From NCBI GenBank assembly GCA_023374045.1, contig CM041776.1, forward strand, positions 120,485,000 through 120,548,999: 64,000 bases of DNA, in the 5' to 3' direction. Shown here piece by piece: positions 23,883 through 34,186 of this stretch; the first letter of the stretch is position 1; each line of letters opens with the position of its first letter. Position numbers and translations under genes: made by a program. A model generated the notes under the pieces. It saw nothing but the letters and a program-made list of their open reading frames with translations. It had not been told where the DNA came from and made no database searches. This stretch comes from Limonium bicolor (lineage: Eukaryota; Streptophyta; Magnoliopsida; Caryophyllales; Plumbaginaceae).

Positions 23883-24797
23883 AAGACATCTTTCCAGGAC
23901 TTCCTCTTTCTCTGCTTAAAATAGTTTCCTGCACTAAAGAGTCAATAATATCTATAGCAAAGCAGGATTGAACAGTGGCAGGACGCTTCATGTTGCGTGT
24001 CATGTCGAAAACAACCTGCTCATCATGAAATCTTAGAATAATCTTCCCTCCTTCCACATCAATGAGAGTGCGGGCAGTTCTCATAAACGGTCTGCCCAAA
24101 ATTAGTGGTACATCTGTATCTTCCTCCATATCAATGATGATAAAATCAGCAGGGAAGATAAATTTATCAATAGAAACTACCAGGTCCTCAACTTTTCCTT
24201 TAGGATAATTATGGAACGGTCTGCTAGTTGTAACTGAACAGAGTGGGAGCACATTGACCTACACCTAATTTCTTGAAAATAGATAAAGGCATCAAATTAA
24301 TACTTGCTCCTAAATCACATAAACCGTTACCGCAATCAACCTTCTCGATAGCGCATGGAATGATGGGAAGACCCGGATCTCCTAACTTGGGTGGCAGTTT
24401 CTTCAGGAGAACTGCAGATACTCTTTCTGTCAACTTGACTGTGTCAGACTCTAGCAAAGAACGCCTGTTAGACAAAATATCCTTCATAAATTTAGCATAC
24501 ATAGGCATTTGAGACAAAGCATCAGAAAAAGGGATATTAATAGTTAATTTCTTAAAGATATTAAGAAATTTCCCATATTGCTCGTCCATGTTCTTTTTCT
24601 TTAGTCTGTTAGGGAATGGAATAGGAGGATTATAAGAGAGTTGAGAAGGTTTAATAGTGAGAGATTCAGGAGACTCCTTCTCCTTGGGATTTGTTGTTTC
24701 CTCCACTTCAGGTTGAGATTCAGCTGGCTTATTAAAATCTTCTTCAACTTCTGGAACATCAGAAACTAGTTCCTTGCCGCTTCTCAGAGTTACTGCT
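23869..24797 (-). pseudogene. Athila pol: aspartic protease region (minus copy)
   Basis: Frames 24706-24224 and 24252-23869. The first includes a region ending KVDCGNGLCDLGASINLMPL, the Athila-type protease active site (DLGA instead of the usual DSGA). The second includes the flap-side motif LILGRPFMRTARTLIDV. A frameshift near 24235 separates them, and another near 24800 separates gag. The protease would cut Gag-Pol. The plus copy lacks this region entirely. Confidence 0.85.
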
Positions 24798-26198
24798 TTT
24801 GCATGCCCTTGGGTTAGGGTCAGGCTGACTGGGAAGTGACCCCGTCGGTCGCTGTGCCAGCTGTTGTGAAATTTGACTCATTTGCCTCTCTAGGCTCAGG
24901 TTGATAGAAGCTTGATCAGCGTTTTTAGCGGCTTGTTCAGAAAGTTTAGCTTCTATTTCGGCAATCCTGGAGTTTGTAGTTTGGCCTTGTTTGAGGATTT
25001 CTGCCAGCATATTCTCAATTTTACCACTGCCTCCTTGAGAATTTTGGGATTGCTCCTGCTGTCTAAAGTAAGGTGGTCTATTTTGATTGAACCCAAAATT
25101 ACCTAAAGACTGATCATTACCCCTCCATGGAGGTTGTTGATTGTTCCTCCAATTATTCTGATTGAAATTGTTAGGATAGGGGTTACCTGGTCTGTTGTTG
25201 ATCGATTTTAGCTCTTCGGGGTTACCTGCAAAGCTAGGACCTTCACAGTTGAACGTTTCGTGGGCTCCTCCACAATTCTCACAGCAAGGATTCAGGAAAG
25301 GCGAAGAAGTAGCTGCCTTCGCGGTTTGCTGTTGCGTCTGGTTTACAGCTAACTTTTCCACAACTTTAGTAAGAGCTGTTAGTTGAGCGGATAAATGATC
25401 CTGTGGGGGAATATTATACATACCTGCTTTTGGCTCACCTCTCCCCTTGTTCTTGCACCACTGTCTGGTACTAGCGGTCATGGTGTCCAAAAGCTCCATC
25501 GCTTCATCCCCAGTTCTTGCCATAAAGTTTCCTCCAGATGAGGAACTTAGTACCATTTTGTTTGAATCATTTAATCCCTTAAAGAATGACAGTACTAGTT
25601 CTTCGCTACTCATACCATGGTGTGGGCATTGAATCTGCAGCTCCTTGAATCTATCCCAAGAATCATACAGGGACTCACCTGGTTCTTGACAAAAGTTTGT
25701 GATTTCAGCGATCTTTTCCCTTGTCTTTGACGGTGGATAGTACTTCGCCAGGAACTTGTTTGCCAAGTCAGCCCAAGTGTGGATGCTACCCGGTTGCAGA
25801 CTCCTTAGCCACCTGGACGCTCCGTCTTTCAGAGAATAGGGGAACAGCTGTAGACGAATGCGCTCGTTCAGGTTCCCCGTCTTGTTGAATGTATTGCAGA
25901 AGTCCAGGAATGCAGAGATGTGGTGTGGGGCATCATCTGAGTCAAGTCCGCTGAATTGTCCCTGGTGGTACAACGTGGTGATGAAGCTCGTCTTGAATTG
26001 CCAGGCGTCGAGCTCAGTTTGCGTCACTTGAGGGAGGACGATAGCAGAAGATCGTCCTTCTACTGATGGTTGCTGGTACTCCCCCAGAGTTTGTCTGGTC
26101 GTCATGGCAAACTGTAGTTGTCGCCTGCTGTGGAGAACTCTTTCGATCTCTGGCTGAAATTCAGCTATAGGTTCTCCTGCAGATCGGGTCCGACGCAT
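24759..26198 (-). CDS. gag: Athila Gag (479 codons)
   Basis: Open frame beginning MRRTRSAGEP, 150 bases downstream of the primer site. The capsid-like core spans roughly residues 65-245, with LFPYSLKDGASRWL (118-131) and TWADLANKFLAKYYPPSKT (141-159), a signature of Athila/Tat gags. A Pro/Gln/Asn-rich stretch precedes and follows a zinc knuckle CCENCGGAHETFNC, read as C-X2-C-X3-H-X4-C at 306-318. The stop falls after KRQGTSF through a one-base shift; the other frame continues into the protease, as expected for one Gag-Pol polyprotein. Gag would form the cytoplasmic particle in which RNA is packaged. It is the only Gag in the complex and the least damaged frame in it. Confidence 0.9.
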   Translation of the reverse strand: MRRTRSAGEPIAEFQPEIERVLHSRRQLQFAMTTRQTLGEYQQPSVEGRSSAIVLPQVTQTELDAWQFKTSFITTLYHQGQFSGLDSDDAPHHISAFLDFCNTFNKTGNLNERIRLQLFPYSLKDGASRWLRSLQPGSIHTWADLANKFLAKYYPPSKTREKIAEITNFCQEPGESLYDSWDRFKELQIQCPHHGMSSEELVLSFFKGLNDSNKMVLSSSSGGNFMARTGDEAMELLDTMTASTRQWCKNKGRGEPKAGMYNIPPQDHLSAQLTALTKVVEKLAVNQTQQQTAKAATSSPFLNPCCENCGGAHETFNCEGPSFAGNPEELKSINNRPGNPYPNNFNQNNWRNNQQPPWRGNDQSLGNFGFNQNRPPYFRQQEQSQNSQGGSGKIENMLAEILKQGQTTNSRIAEIEAKLSEQAAKNADQASINLSLERQMSQISQQLAQRPTGSLPSQPDPNPRACKSSNSEKRQGTSF

Positions 26199-26349
26199 AA
26201 GAGACGAGTTGGTATGAATATGGAAAAACTAGATTAACTATATACGTGGCAAAAATAAAGAGAAAATATTAAACAGAAAATAAAAATAAAAGAATGAAAA
26301 ATTTAACTTATCCCAATTAAATAATATTGTCAATTAACCGTGCCGGAGG

Positions 26350-26367
26350 TCCCCGGCAACGGCGCCA
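26350..26367 (-). promoter_or_regulatory. Primer binding site for tRNA-Asp
   Basis: Plus strand tccccggcaacggcgcca equals the 3' end of plant tRNA-Asp including CCA. The minus strand is therefore an 18-base exact primer site, six bases inside LTR copy 7 (which starts at 26374). Confidence 0.9.
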
Positions 26368-26373
26368 AAAACT

Positions 26374-28034
26374 TGATGGAGAAATATGTGACTACTTCTA
26401 CCACATAGGCAGTGTACCTATCGTTTTGCGGGTATAGTGATTAAATGGGGTTGTCGATCTCAGGGACCTCGTATAATTAATTGACAAATATTTGATTAAC
26501 TGGGAAATTAAGTTAAACTAAAGAAAACAGGAAATATCACTTTTTCGGTTTTGATTGATTGATTAAAAAGAAACTAAACTACAAGGACAATTAAGACAAC
26601 TTAAATAAACACAGAGGGATTTAAAGAGTGGTGAATGTGATAAATAGAAAAGCGCATCCCGGGTTGTTTTCTTACCTATTCCTTTTATATCTGTTACTAA
26701 ATTCTTCCTTTAATTTTACTGCAATAACTCAGAAACTTTAATTAATTCATTAACGACTAAGTATAATGAATCCTAACCAATTGTTAGACCTAGCAGCAGG
26801 CTAATGCTCTAGACCGGACACAATTAATCGCATAAAGAGCAGTTTCTATTGGAGTCTAATTAACCTATAGGCCGGATCAGGCTTCTAGCTGTTAATTAGG
26901 TTCAACTTCCTTCGTCTAGTTATTTATCTCAGCTCTCGCATTTTAATAAAATAACTACAAGGGTTGTTTTAACTACCGGCCAAATAATTAAAACACTTGA
27001 AGGACAGGAATTGAACTGTTGCAGTTAACTAAATTTATTTAAAGAAATACATAACAGAATTTAGGAAATAGGTTCGCTTCCCAACCCGGGAAGCTAAAAT
27101 ACTTACTCGCTCATCGTTACAGAAACAACGATAACAGAAAAGGAATGCATTAAATAAATTAAAGTAAGGGTAAGAGATAACTCCAGTTTAGAAGTTCACT
27201 CCGGTTCCTCGCTTCAACTTCGTCTTGCGTTGCCCCGTCTGCTAATTTATTTCTGTAGAGCTGGTGCGTAATAGTGGAAATAAAATGGAAAGTGGGGTGT
27301 ATGTATTACGTGGGAATTTAATGGAGTGGATGGGTGATTATTTTGATGAAGTGAATGGAGTGCGATCGTGGGAGAATGCGTGGGTGAATGGATTAATTGT
27401 GGACTGATAAATGAATGGATGACTGGATGGATGGTTGTGGATGGATGTGTATTTTAGCTTCCAGTAGTGTGGGTTTATATAGGCGGAGGACATGGGAAAC
27501 AGACAAAGGAGAAGTGACAGGGTGAATCAAGATAGTCGGAGGAGTTGGTGCAGATCCGTGAAGATTGAGATTTCATCGGGCAGTGAAATTGATTTCAGAC
27601 AGATTTAATTGATGATCTGCAGCAGCCATTGATTGAAGAGCCGGCGTCACGCTCGCGCAAATTAAGGTGGGCGATCGCAATTAATGAAGTAGTTCGACTG
27701 CGGCGCCTGAACAAGGAAGAAGAAAACTCTGTTCGGAATTCTATTCCGTGCGCTGAAATGCTCTTGTCCGCCTCGCGCCTAGCTCAGTCCGCCTCGCGGT
27801 CGTCTCTACCTTGTCCGCGCGTTTGGTCCCGTCCGCCTCGCAGTCATCTGTGTGCTGTCCGCCTGATAAGAGGCGGTAGTCTCTGTTGTCCGCCAGGCGG
27901 TCGTTGTCCTGTCCGCGACCAAACCAGGCGGACTCTCTCCCGTCCGCGATAAGAGGCGGACGACTCTAACTTGACCGCGAGATAAGAGGCGGACGCCTCT
28001 GTTGTGTCTGCGCCTCTCCTGTCCGCCAGTTATG

Positions 28035-28068
<34 letters not shown>

Positions 28069-28325
28069 GATTGTAGTCCAATCTTGAATCGGCTCCAGAT
28101 TATTCGTTATAAGTCCGTTTGACTCGCCGTTTGTTGCGTTGGAAAGCTTGTGAAGTAAACTACTTGATTCCAACACTTTTTCCTACATTTAACACATAAA
28201 ATATATCAATTCATATCAAAACATAAACCTAGGAAAATCGTCAGATAAGTGAGAAATATTACTTAAAATACTGCAAATTATAAGGTAATTAAACCCTTAA
28301 AAGTCTATATATTTCGCACTTATCA
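26374..28325 (-). mobile_element. Athila LTR copy 7 (outer 5' LTR)
   Basis: TG...CA, 1952 bp, with the TATA-like site (gtttatatagg on plus, near 27473-27483), GC block near 27740-28030 and TA microsatellite near 28035-28065. It lies upstream of the intact primer site and gag on the minus strand, so it is the 5' LTR of the coding copy. Confidence 0.92.
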
Positions 28326-28330
28326 AAAAT
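28326..28330. repeat. Right target-site duplication (aaaat) of the Athila complex
   Basis: Partner of 872-876. The host LTR sequence resumes directly after it with ctgttacaataaac, as in the right LTR from 38475. Confidence 0.92.
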
Positions 28331-29530
28331 CTGTTACAATAAACATACAAGAGCTACACAAGTGAGTGTAATTTACCTTGTTTTCTTACTAGCTTTTCCT
28401 TCTTTCCTCTTTCTTCTTTCCTTCTTCATTCCTTTCCTTTCCTCTCTTCCCACCGGTTATGGAAACTCAAATCTCTAAAGCTACATCCCATTAATATACA
28501 CCACCATTTCAATACAAACTAACCCTTAAATCATCTTTAAAGCTTTAAGGTATATTTTAGGGTTTAGGAAATGCATTACCTTGCAAGTATGTAGAAGGAG
28601 TGTTGGATAGCACTAAGAGTAAGATTTCCACTCTCCAAGAGAAGCCAAAATCGGCTGGGCAAACAAGGAATAGAAGTTCAAGACTTGGAAATCTCTAATT
28701 CACAAATAAGAGCCAAAATGCTAGTTTTTTCGAATTTCTTTTTACCTTAGACTAACAAGGTGAAGAAGAGGCTTCTAATGGTGGTCTTCATCTTCAAAAC
28801 CAAAACACCCATGGAGATGAAAGTGGTTGTTTTCGAATTTGGAAAAGAGGGAAATACTCTCCTTGATGAGAGGATTACAATGGTACTATTTTTGTAATTT
28901 TTGGAGAAGCTTAGAGGGTTCAACAAGAAGAGAGAAGTAGGAGTGCTGGAGGGGTTTTGCAAATCGCCATGGAAGGGTTGCTTGGAGAAGAAAGGAAAAG
29001 AGAGAGGTGTAGTACGTGAGAGTGAGAGAAATGAGGGGATGAGGAGGAGAGAGGGTAAAAAGGTGAGTTTTACTTTTTGATTTACTTTTGTCTTTTGTAA
29101 ATAAGGGGGAATTAAGAGAGTGAGAGAGGGAGTACAAATCGGCTCACACACTGCACACACTCACATTTTTAATTCCTATTTTCAAAAGTGGACACACTAG
29201 TTTAGTTTATTTACACTCTCACCCCACAACTTCCCGTTTTTTTTACAGTTTTTACTATTTTCTCGTTTAATCGATTTTATTGGTTCTAGACCTTCATTTT
29301 ATTAGTGACCATTGGTTGACCAAAATTATTACGAGTCTATTTGACCCGCTTAAAGTCGCGTTTTCCCGGTTTCTTCGAAAAACGCGCTTTAAGGTTCGTT
29401 TATGTTTTTAATCCGTTTTAAGGATCCGTTTTCTTCGGGATTTGTTCCCTCATGATTAATTAAGTGTAATTAAGCTTCTAAAATACTTATTAGCCTAATT
29501 AATCACTATTTTTAATTACGGGGTATTTCA
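28331..29530 (-). mobile_element. Chromovirus A 3' LTR, right piece
   Basis: Continuation of 1-876, matching 38475-39621 of the right LTR and ending ggggtatttca. It keeps about 80 bp near 29333-29405 (including tcgcgttttcccggtttcttcg) that are absent from the right LTR near 39498, so the right copy has a deletion. Non-coding; the minus frames at 28747-29160 are chance in a pyrimidine-rich stretch. Confidence 0.88.
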
Positions 29531-29546
29531 ATCTACCCCCCTTAAG
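29531..29546 (-). promoter_or_regulatory. Polypurine tract of chromovirus A
   Basis: Minus strand reads ccttaaggggggtagat immediately before the LTR start TGAAATACCCC. Chromovirus B has the matching ttttaaggggggtaagc before its 3' LTR. Confidence 0.85.
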
Positions 29547-29551
29547 GAACT

Positions 29552-29878
29552 TTGGCCTCAAAGTTGCTCAAGGTTAATGGTTTAATAATTCTACTCATTT
29601 GGCAAACCAATTGTCATAATGCATCTTGCTACCACCTACGAGGTGTTTACTTCTTCTACATTACAAGCATACACAAATCAAGCACCATACGCAATTCACA
29701 TACACAATACACCATTTCCATACACATCACTCCACAATACACATTACCATTGTACATACACACCAATACAATACACATTACACATACATATTAAATACAC
29801 TTCGCACTACATGTTCCATCAAAACATACTACAATACATACACACTATGCAATGCTAACCCGCTAAGTACTAGACTAT
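29552..29878 (-). other. Chromovirus A 3' untranslated region
   Basis: Between the pol stop and the polypurine tract. The plus strand is rich in caatacacat-like CA repeats. Open frames on the plus strand here are low-complexity and not supported. Confidence 0.6.
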
Positions 29879-30643
29879 CTAGTCTATGAATAATTGTGGG
29901 TACTTCGCCTTCATGGCGTCTTCTAAATCCCATGTCGCTTCTTCGACATCATGATTGGACCACAGGACCTTCACCATTCGTATAGACTTATGGCGAGTGT
30001 CTCTGGTCTTCGTATCAAGGATTCTAACAGGAGTCTCGACATATCTCATCGTCGGCTCAATAGATAACTGCTCGGGCTCTAGGACATGAGAAGGATCGAC
30101 GATGTACTTCTTGAGTTATGACACATGAAAAACATCATGGACACGCCCCAAGTCCTCAGGTAATGCTAACCTGTAGGCTACAGATCCACCTCTCTCGGTG
30201 ATAGTGTACGGCCCTACAAACTTCGGGCTCAACTTGCCCTTCTGGCCAACTCGGAATACGCCCTTCATAGGTGAAACACGCAAGAACACTTGGTCACCCA
30301 CAGCAAACTCAAGGTCGCGTCGTTGCACATCCGTATAGGATTTTTGTCTATCTTGGGCTGCTTTCATGTTAGCTCGAATTTGTTGAACTTCTGCTTGGAC
30401 TTGTTCTAGGTACTCCGGACCTATGATGACCGCTTCACTCGACTCATCCCAACACAAGGGTGTACGGCAAGGTTTACCGTATAGAGCTTGGAAAGGCGAC
30501 ATCTTAATCGAAGCATGATAGCTATTATTGTACGAAAACTCGATAAGATGAAGCTTATCTATCCAACTCCCCTGAAAGTCTAAGGCACATGCTCTAAGCA
30601 TGTCCTCCAGTGTCTGGATGGTCCTTTCTGTCTGACCGTCGGT
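29879..30643 (-). pseudogene. Chromovirus A pol: integrase C-terminus and chromodomain
   Basis: The frame 30601-30116 continues integrase (LRACALDF, SPFQALYGKPCRTPLCW, GDQVFLRVSP, GKLSPKFVGPYTI) to FHVS. There a TAA stop replaces an Arg codon (chromovirus B reads HVSRLKKY). The same frame then runs to TAG at 29879 and encodes ETPVRILDTK ... VKVLWSNHDVEEATWDLE ... YPQLF, a chromodomain-like tail typical of Tekay/Del chromoviruses. Chromodomains steer integration to marked chromatin. An in-frame TAG at about 30645 separates this part from the upstream frame, at the Gln of the motif normally reading HPQTDGQ. Confidence 0.85.
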
Positions 30644-32572
30644 CTATAGATGGAAGGCGGTACTCAGCTTCAACTCTGTACCCAGCGCTTCCCGTGTAGC
30701 CCTCCAGTATCTCGAAAGAAATCTGGTATCACGGTCAGATACTATAGTCTTCGGGACTCCGTGGTGTCTAATAATCTCCTTGTCGAATAGCTCCGCGAGC
30801 TTCGCCACCTTCCAGGTGTCCTTCATCGGTATGAATTGGGCAACCTTGGTGAGGCGATCGACTACAACCCAGATCATGTTGAGTCCTCCCCTGGCATGTG
30901 GGAGTCCAACAACAAAATCCATGGAGATATCGTGGAATTTCCACTCCAGAATTGGCATCGATTGTACCATTCCACCCGGTCTATGATGTTCAAACTTTAC
31001 TTTCTGGCACGTTAAGCATCTCAAAACATACTCTGTCACATCTGATTTCATTCCGGACCACCAGAAGTACCTCTTCATGTCTTTGTACATCTTGGAGGCT
31101 CCTGGATGGACTGACAATGTAGAACTGTGTGACTCTCGCTGGATGTGATCCCTTAGCTCAGCATTGCTTCGGGGGATGCATAGTCTGCCATTCAGCCGAA
31201 TCAGACCATCTTCATGTAACTTGAAGTCGTACTTCTTCTTCTCGAAGGTGCCATCTGTGATTTTCTGTCTGATCTCGATCATATAAGGGTCGCTCAACTG
31301 AGCGTCTCGCACCTCGTCAACCAAGCTAGAAGAAGCGATTAGCGAATGGAGTGAGTGTGCTCGACGACTCAGGGCGTCGGCTACAACGTTTGCCTTCCCT
31401 TCCTTATACTGCAGGTCGATGTCGTAGTCTGAGAGAAACTCCGTCCACCTTCTCTGTCTCAAATTCAATTCTTTCTGCGTGAATACATACTGTAAGTTCT
31501 TGTGGTCGAAGTAGATGGTGACGCTTACCCCATAGAGATAGTGTCGCCATATCTTCAAGGCGAAGACAATGGCTCCTAACTCTAAATCGTGAGTTAGGTA
31601 ATTCTCCTCATGCTTTTTCAGCTGGCGGGAGGCATAGGCTACAACCTTGCCATGTTGCATGAGTACGCATCCCATTCCCTTGCCTGATGCATCACAATAT
31701 ACCTCAAATCCCTCTGTGCCCTCTGGAAGAGTAAGAATGGGCGCTGAGGTCAATGAGTCCTTTAGGCTCTGGAAGGATACCTCACACTCGTCTGTCCAAA
31801 CAAACGGTGCATCTTTCTTCATCAATGTAGTCATGGGCTTAGCGACTTTCGAGAAGTCCTTTACAAATTTCCGGTAGTAACCGGCTAGACCAAGAAAGCT
31901 CCGAATGTCGGTAGCAGTCTTAGGTCTAGGCCATGATCGTACAACTTCAATCTTAGATGGATCAACTGAAATACCTGCGCTCGAGATGACATGACCGAGG
32001 AATGATACCTGATGTAGCCAGAACTCACATTTGGAGAACTTCGCATAAAGCTGGTTCTCGCGCAGTGTCTCAAGTACCTTTCTAAGGTGAATTTCATGTT
32101 CTTCTGCTGATTTAGAATACACAAGGATGTCGTCGATGAATACTACTACAGAAGTGTCCAACTGCTCACTGAATAGTCGATTAATTAAATCCATGAACTT
32201 TGCTGGTGCGTTTGACAAACCGAATGGCATGACTGTGAATTCATAGTGGCCATATCTGGTACCGAATGCCGTTTTCTCTATATCTTGCTCTCTGATAGCA
32301 ATCTGATGATACCCAGATCGGAGGTCAATCTTGGAGAAGACTGATGCTCCTTTCAGTTGGTCGAATAGGTCGTTGATGCGTGGCAATGGGTATTTATTCT
32401 TGACGGTGACCACATTCAATTCGCGGTAGTCAATACAAAGTCGGAGGCTACCGTCCTTCTTCTTCACGAAGAAGAGCGGTGCTCCCCAGGGTGACACGCT
32501 CGGGCGTATAAACCCTTTGTCGAGAAGATCACGCAACTGCTCTTTTAGCTCTGTCATTTCTGCAGGCGCCAT
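30644..32572 (-). CDS. pol: Chromovirus A pol: RT, RNase H and integrase core
   Basis: An uninterrupted 642-codon stretch of pol; the Met is internal, not a true start. RT has LCIDYREL (45-52), DLRSGYHQI (83-91) and the catalytic FIDDILVYS with DD at 147-148. RNase H begins with [15 protein letters not shown] and holds [19 protein letters not shown]. Integrase has the HHCC region ([17 protein letters not shown] ... CLTCQ), catalytic Asp in SMDFVVGLP and SDRDTRFLS. It ends at TAG within STAFHL. It would synthesise and integrate the element's DNA. Stops on either side mean no full Pol is made without readthrough, although this central part is intact. Confidence 0.92.
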   Translation of the reverse strand: MAPAEMTELKEQLRDLLDKGFIRPSVSPWGAPLFFVKKKDGSLRLCIDYRELNVVTVKNKYPLPRINDLFDQLKGASVFSKIDLRSGYHQIAIREQDIEKTAFGTRYGHYEFTVMPFGLSNAPAKFMDLINRLFSEQLDTSVVVFIDDILVYSKSAEEHEIHLRKVLETLRENQLYAKFSKCEFWLHQVSFLGHVISSAGISVDPSKIEVVRSWPRPKTATDIRSFLGLAGYYRKFVKDFSKVAKPMTTLMKKDAPFVWTDECEVSFQSLKDSLTSAPILTLPEGTEGFEVYCDASGKGMGCVLMQHGKVVAYASRQLKKHEENYLTHDLELGAIVFALKIWRHYLYGVSVTIYFDHKNLQYVFTQKELNLRQRRWTEFLSDYDIDLQYKEGKANVVADALSRRAHSLHSLIASSSLVDEVRDAQLSDPYMIEIRQKITDGTFEKKKYDFKLHEDGLIRLNGRLCIPRSNAELRDHIQRESHSSTLSVHPGASKMYKDMKRYFWWSGMKSDVTEYVLRCLTCQKVKFEHHRPGGMVQSMPILEWKFHDISMDFVVGLPHARGGLNMIWVVVDRLTKVAQFIPMKDTWKVAKLAELFDKEIIRHHGVPKTIVSDRDTRFLSRYWRATREALGTELKLSTAFHL

Positions 32573-33258
32573 ACGGTACGGTGCCCTAGCAATGGGACCG
32601 GTACCAGGCAGGAGGTCAATCTCAAATTATACTGCTCTCTGAGGTGGCATACCCGGTAGCTCCTTAGGAAATACGTCAGGGAATTCAGATACAATTGGTA
32701 CATCATTACTAAACTCTGGGTCTCTCTACAGATCTTGTACATAGCACAGATACACATTATTACCCTTTCTGAGCTCCCGGTACATAGCCATAGCGGAGAT
32801 GACTGTAGTTGAAGGCTCTCTCGGTCTCTGGTGGTAAGATACTGTAACCCCAGAAGGACTCTTGAGCAGCAGTCTACGCTCGGCGCAGAGGATTCGCCCC
32901 TTGTGCCGCTCCAACCAGTTCATCCCGATTATTACGTCGAATCCCAACCCATTAAACTCAATGAAGGAGATGGGAAACTCTTCGCCTTTGATTCGAATCG
33001 TGGCTGATTTGTAATACTTGGCACATCGTACTCACTCCTTCGACGGGAGAGTAACCAAGAAGTTCGGTAGCTCATCTGCATCTAGCCCCAACCTCTTCAC
33101 AAAAGATGGTGATACAAAGGTGTGAGAGGCGCCGGAGTCGAATAATACTGAGGCATCAATGTCGTTCATTGGGAAAGTTCCCGTTAAGATGGTGCCGCTT
33201 TTACCGGCTTGTGCTTCGGTGAGGATACTCAGGTTACCTTCGGTACCGAGTCCACAAC
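32573..33258 (-). pseudogene. Chromovirus A pol: aspartic protease and linker
   Basis: The minus frame from about 33258 reads TEGNLSILTEAQAG, then VLFDSGASHTFVSP (DSGA active site) and FDVIIGMNWLERHKG. In-frame stops interrupt it: TGA near 33033 (chromovirus B has Arg here), TAG near 32732 and TAA near 32623. No frameshift is needed to join it with RT. The protease would process Gag-Pol. The frame begins directly after the captured AlkB segment, whose own stop lies upstream. Confidence 0.85.
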
Positions 33259-33361
33259 CTATTGATTCACAAGTTCGTAAGTAATGATGGTGGACACAAG
33301 TGGAATTTAATAATCAACACTGCTCTTTATTGATAAACCAACCATCATACATACCGTGTCT
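33259..33361 (-). other. Non-coding tail of the captured AlkB segment
   Basis: Lies between the AlkB stop and the protease frame and has no counterpart in chromovirus B. It holds an AATAAA at 33331-33326 (minus) and looks like a piece of a cellular 3' untranslated region. No poly-A run is seen. Confidence 0.5.
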
Positions 33362-34186
33362 CTAATACACGTTACTAGTACATTCCATGATACTACAAAT
33401 TTTATACTTTCTAAAGGTAAGGTTCAGGCATCCTGGTTTCATGTGTGTGGCATTGATTATTGCCGGTGGTGCCGTATTCAACTTGATCTTGTTGATACCA
33501 TGATACAGAAACCTAGATTTTCCACCCATGATTAGGACATCTCCTGATCTCAATACCAGCTTCTCTACGAGGTCCACACGCTTCTGCTCGCTATACAAAA
33601 ATACGGCGTCATCACCAATGGACCAAGACACTACGGGCACTCCTTGTGCAAGAGATTCCGCTGTCTCATCCTTGTCTTGGTGTAACCCAAGTCGTCCTTC
33701 TTTCTCATAGAAGTTGACGATACAAAGGTCCGCTTCAAGTGCGGGGATCGGATCATTTTCGCATTGTTGTGCAAGTTCTACAGCTTGTGTAACAAGCGTC
33801 TGGAGTTCAGGGGGTATTGTTGGTGGCGTCGCTCCGTCTTGCATCCGCGTCTCTTGGTATGTCTTGGTATAAGGATTCCAATCCTTTCCCAAGCACATCA
33901 TCTTCAGCTTCATCTTCGCTCCACCAGGGAATTTGGGTGTATAAAATCCTCCTGGACCCGTTCCTAGTTCATTGCATCGTCGGATGATTAAAATTTGTGC
34001 TTCGGGTGTCAGGTATACCTTTAATAAAATCATACCTGGTCGGATGACCTGACACTGCTCACTGGAGTAGTGGTAAGTGGTGATGTCGTCTTCTTCATGA
34101 TTCGGGTTTGAAGGTATCGGGTAGCAGATATTAAATCTACCTAGGCCGGACTTAGAACCGGTCCCGTCACGGTCGATAATGTGCAA
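33362..34186 (-). CDS. AlkB-type 2OG-Fe(II) dioxygenase captured by chromovirus A
   Basis: An intact 274-codon frame. Residues 1-16 (MHIIDRDGTG...) are the element's own Gag tail; chromovirus B has LHIMDRTEG at the same point. From about residue 17 the protein is AlkB-like, closest by memory to plant ALKBH1-type proteins. It has GMILLKVYL (51-59), the substrate-lid region KMMCLGKDWNP (96-105), NFY (158-160, NxY motif), LHQDKDE (H169 and D171), SWSIGDDAVFLY, RSGDVL, YHGI (H229) and LNLTFRKY (R259, 2-oxoglutarate salt bridge). All expected catalytic residues are present. The family removes alkyl or methyl groups from nucleic acid bases using oxygen and 2-oxoglutarate. There are no introns. The stop is followed on the minus strand by AATAAA at 33331-33326. 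Flanking gag and protease are damaged while this frame is open. A Gag fusion is inferred. Confidence 0.9.
   Translation of the reverse strand: MHIIDRDGTGSKSGLGRFNICYPIPSNPNHEEDDITTYHYSSEQCQVIRPGMILLKVYLTPEAQILIIRRCNELGTGPGGFYTPKFPGGAKMKLKMMCLGKDWNPYTKTYQETRMQDGATPPTIPPELQTLVTQAVELAQQCENDPIPALEADLCIVNFYEKEGRLGLHQDKDETAESLAQGVPVVSWSIGDDAVFLYSEQKRVDLVEKLVLRSGDVLIMGGKSRFLYHGINKIKLNTAPPAIINATHMKPGCLNLTFRKYKICSIMECTSNVY

Larger units (their letters stand above)
877..28325 (-). mobile_element. Athila-type Ty3/gypsy complex, rearranged, nested in a chromovirus LTR
   Basis: The outer ends are TG (877) and CA (28325), flanked by a perfect 5-bp duplication, so the outer boundaries are those of one LTR-retrotransposon insertion read on the minus strand. 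Inside are LTR copies at 877, 4364, 7821, 8734, 11059 (partial, inverted), 17412 (inverted) and 26374, a minus-strand gag-pol (26198 to 19580) and a plus-strand pol without gag (11483 to 15979). The Athila lineage is inferred from the gag core, the DLGA protease motif, the RT motif FMDDF and a tRNA-Asp primer site. No env-like frame is present. The internal arrangement needs unequal recombination, inverted duplication, or misassembly after a single insertion. Confidence 0.85.

Noticed and set aside
28747..29160. Ser/Leu/Pro-rich minus-strand protein in chromovirus A LTR
   Set aside because: It is low-complexity translation of a purine-rich stretch, and the equivalent in the other LTR (38922-39313) is in shifted frames.
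33362..34186. A normal stand-alone host ALKBH gene
   Set aside because: Its first codons are the retrotransposon's Gag tail, there is no promoter or intron, and gag and protease of one element flank it in the same strand.
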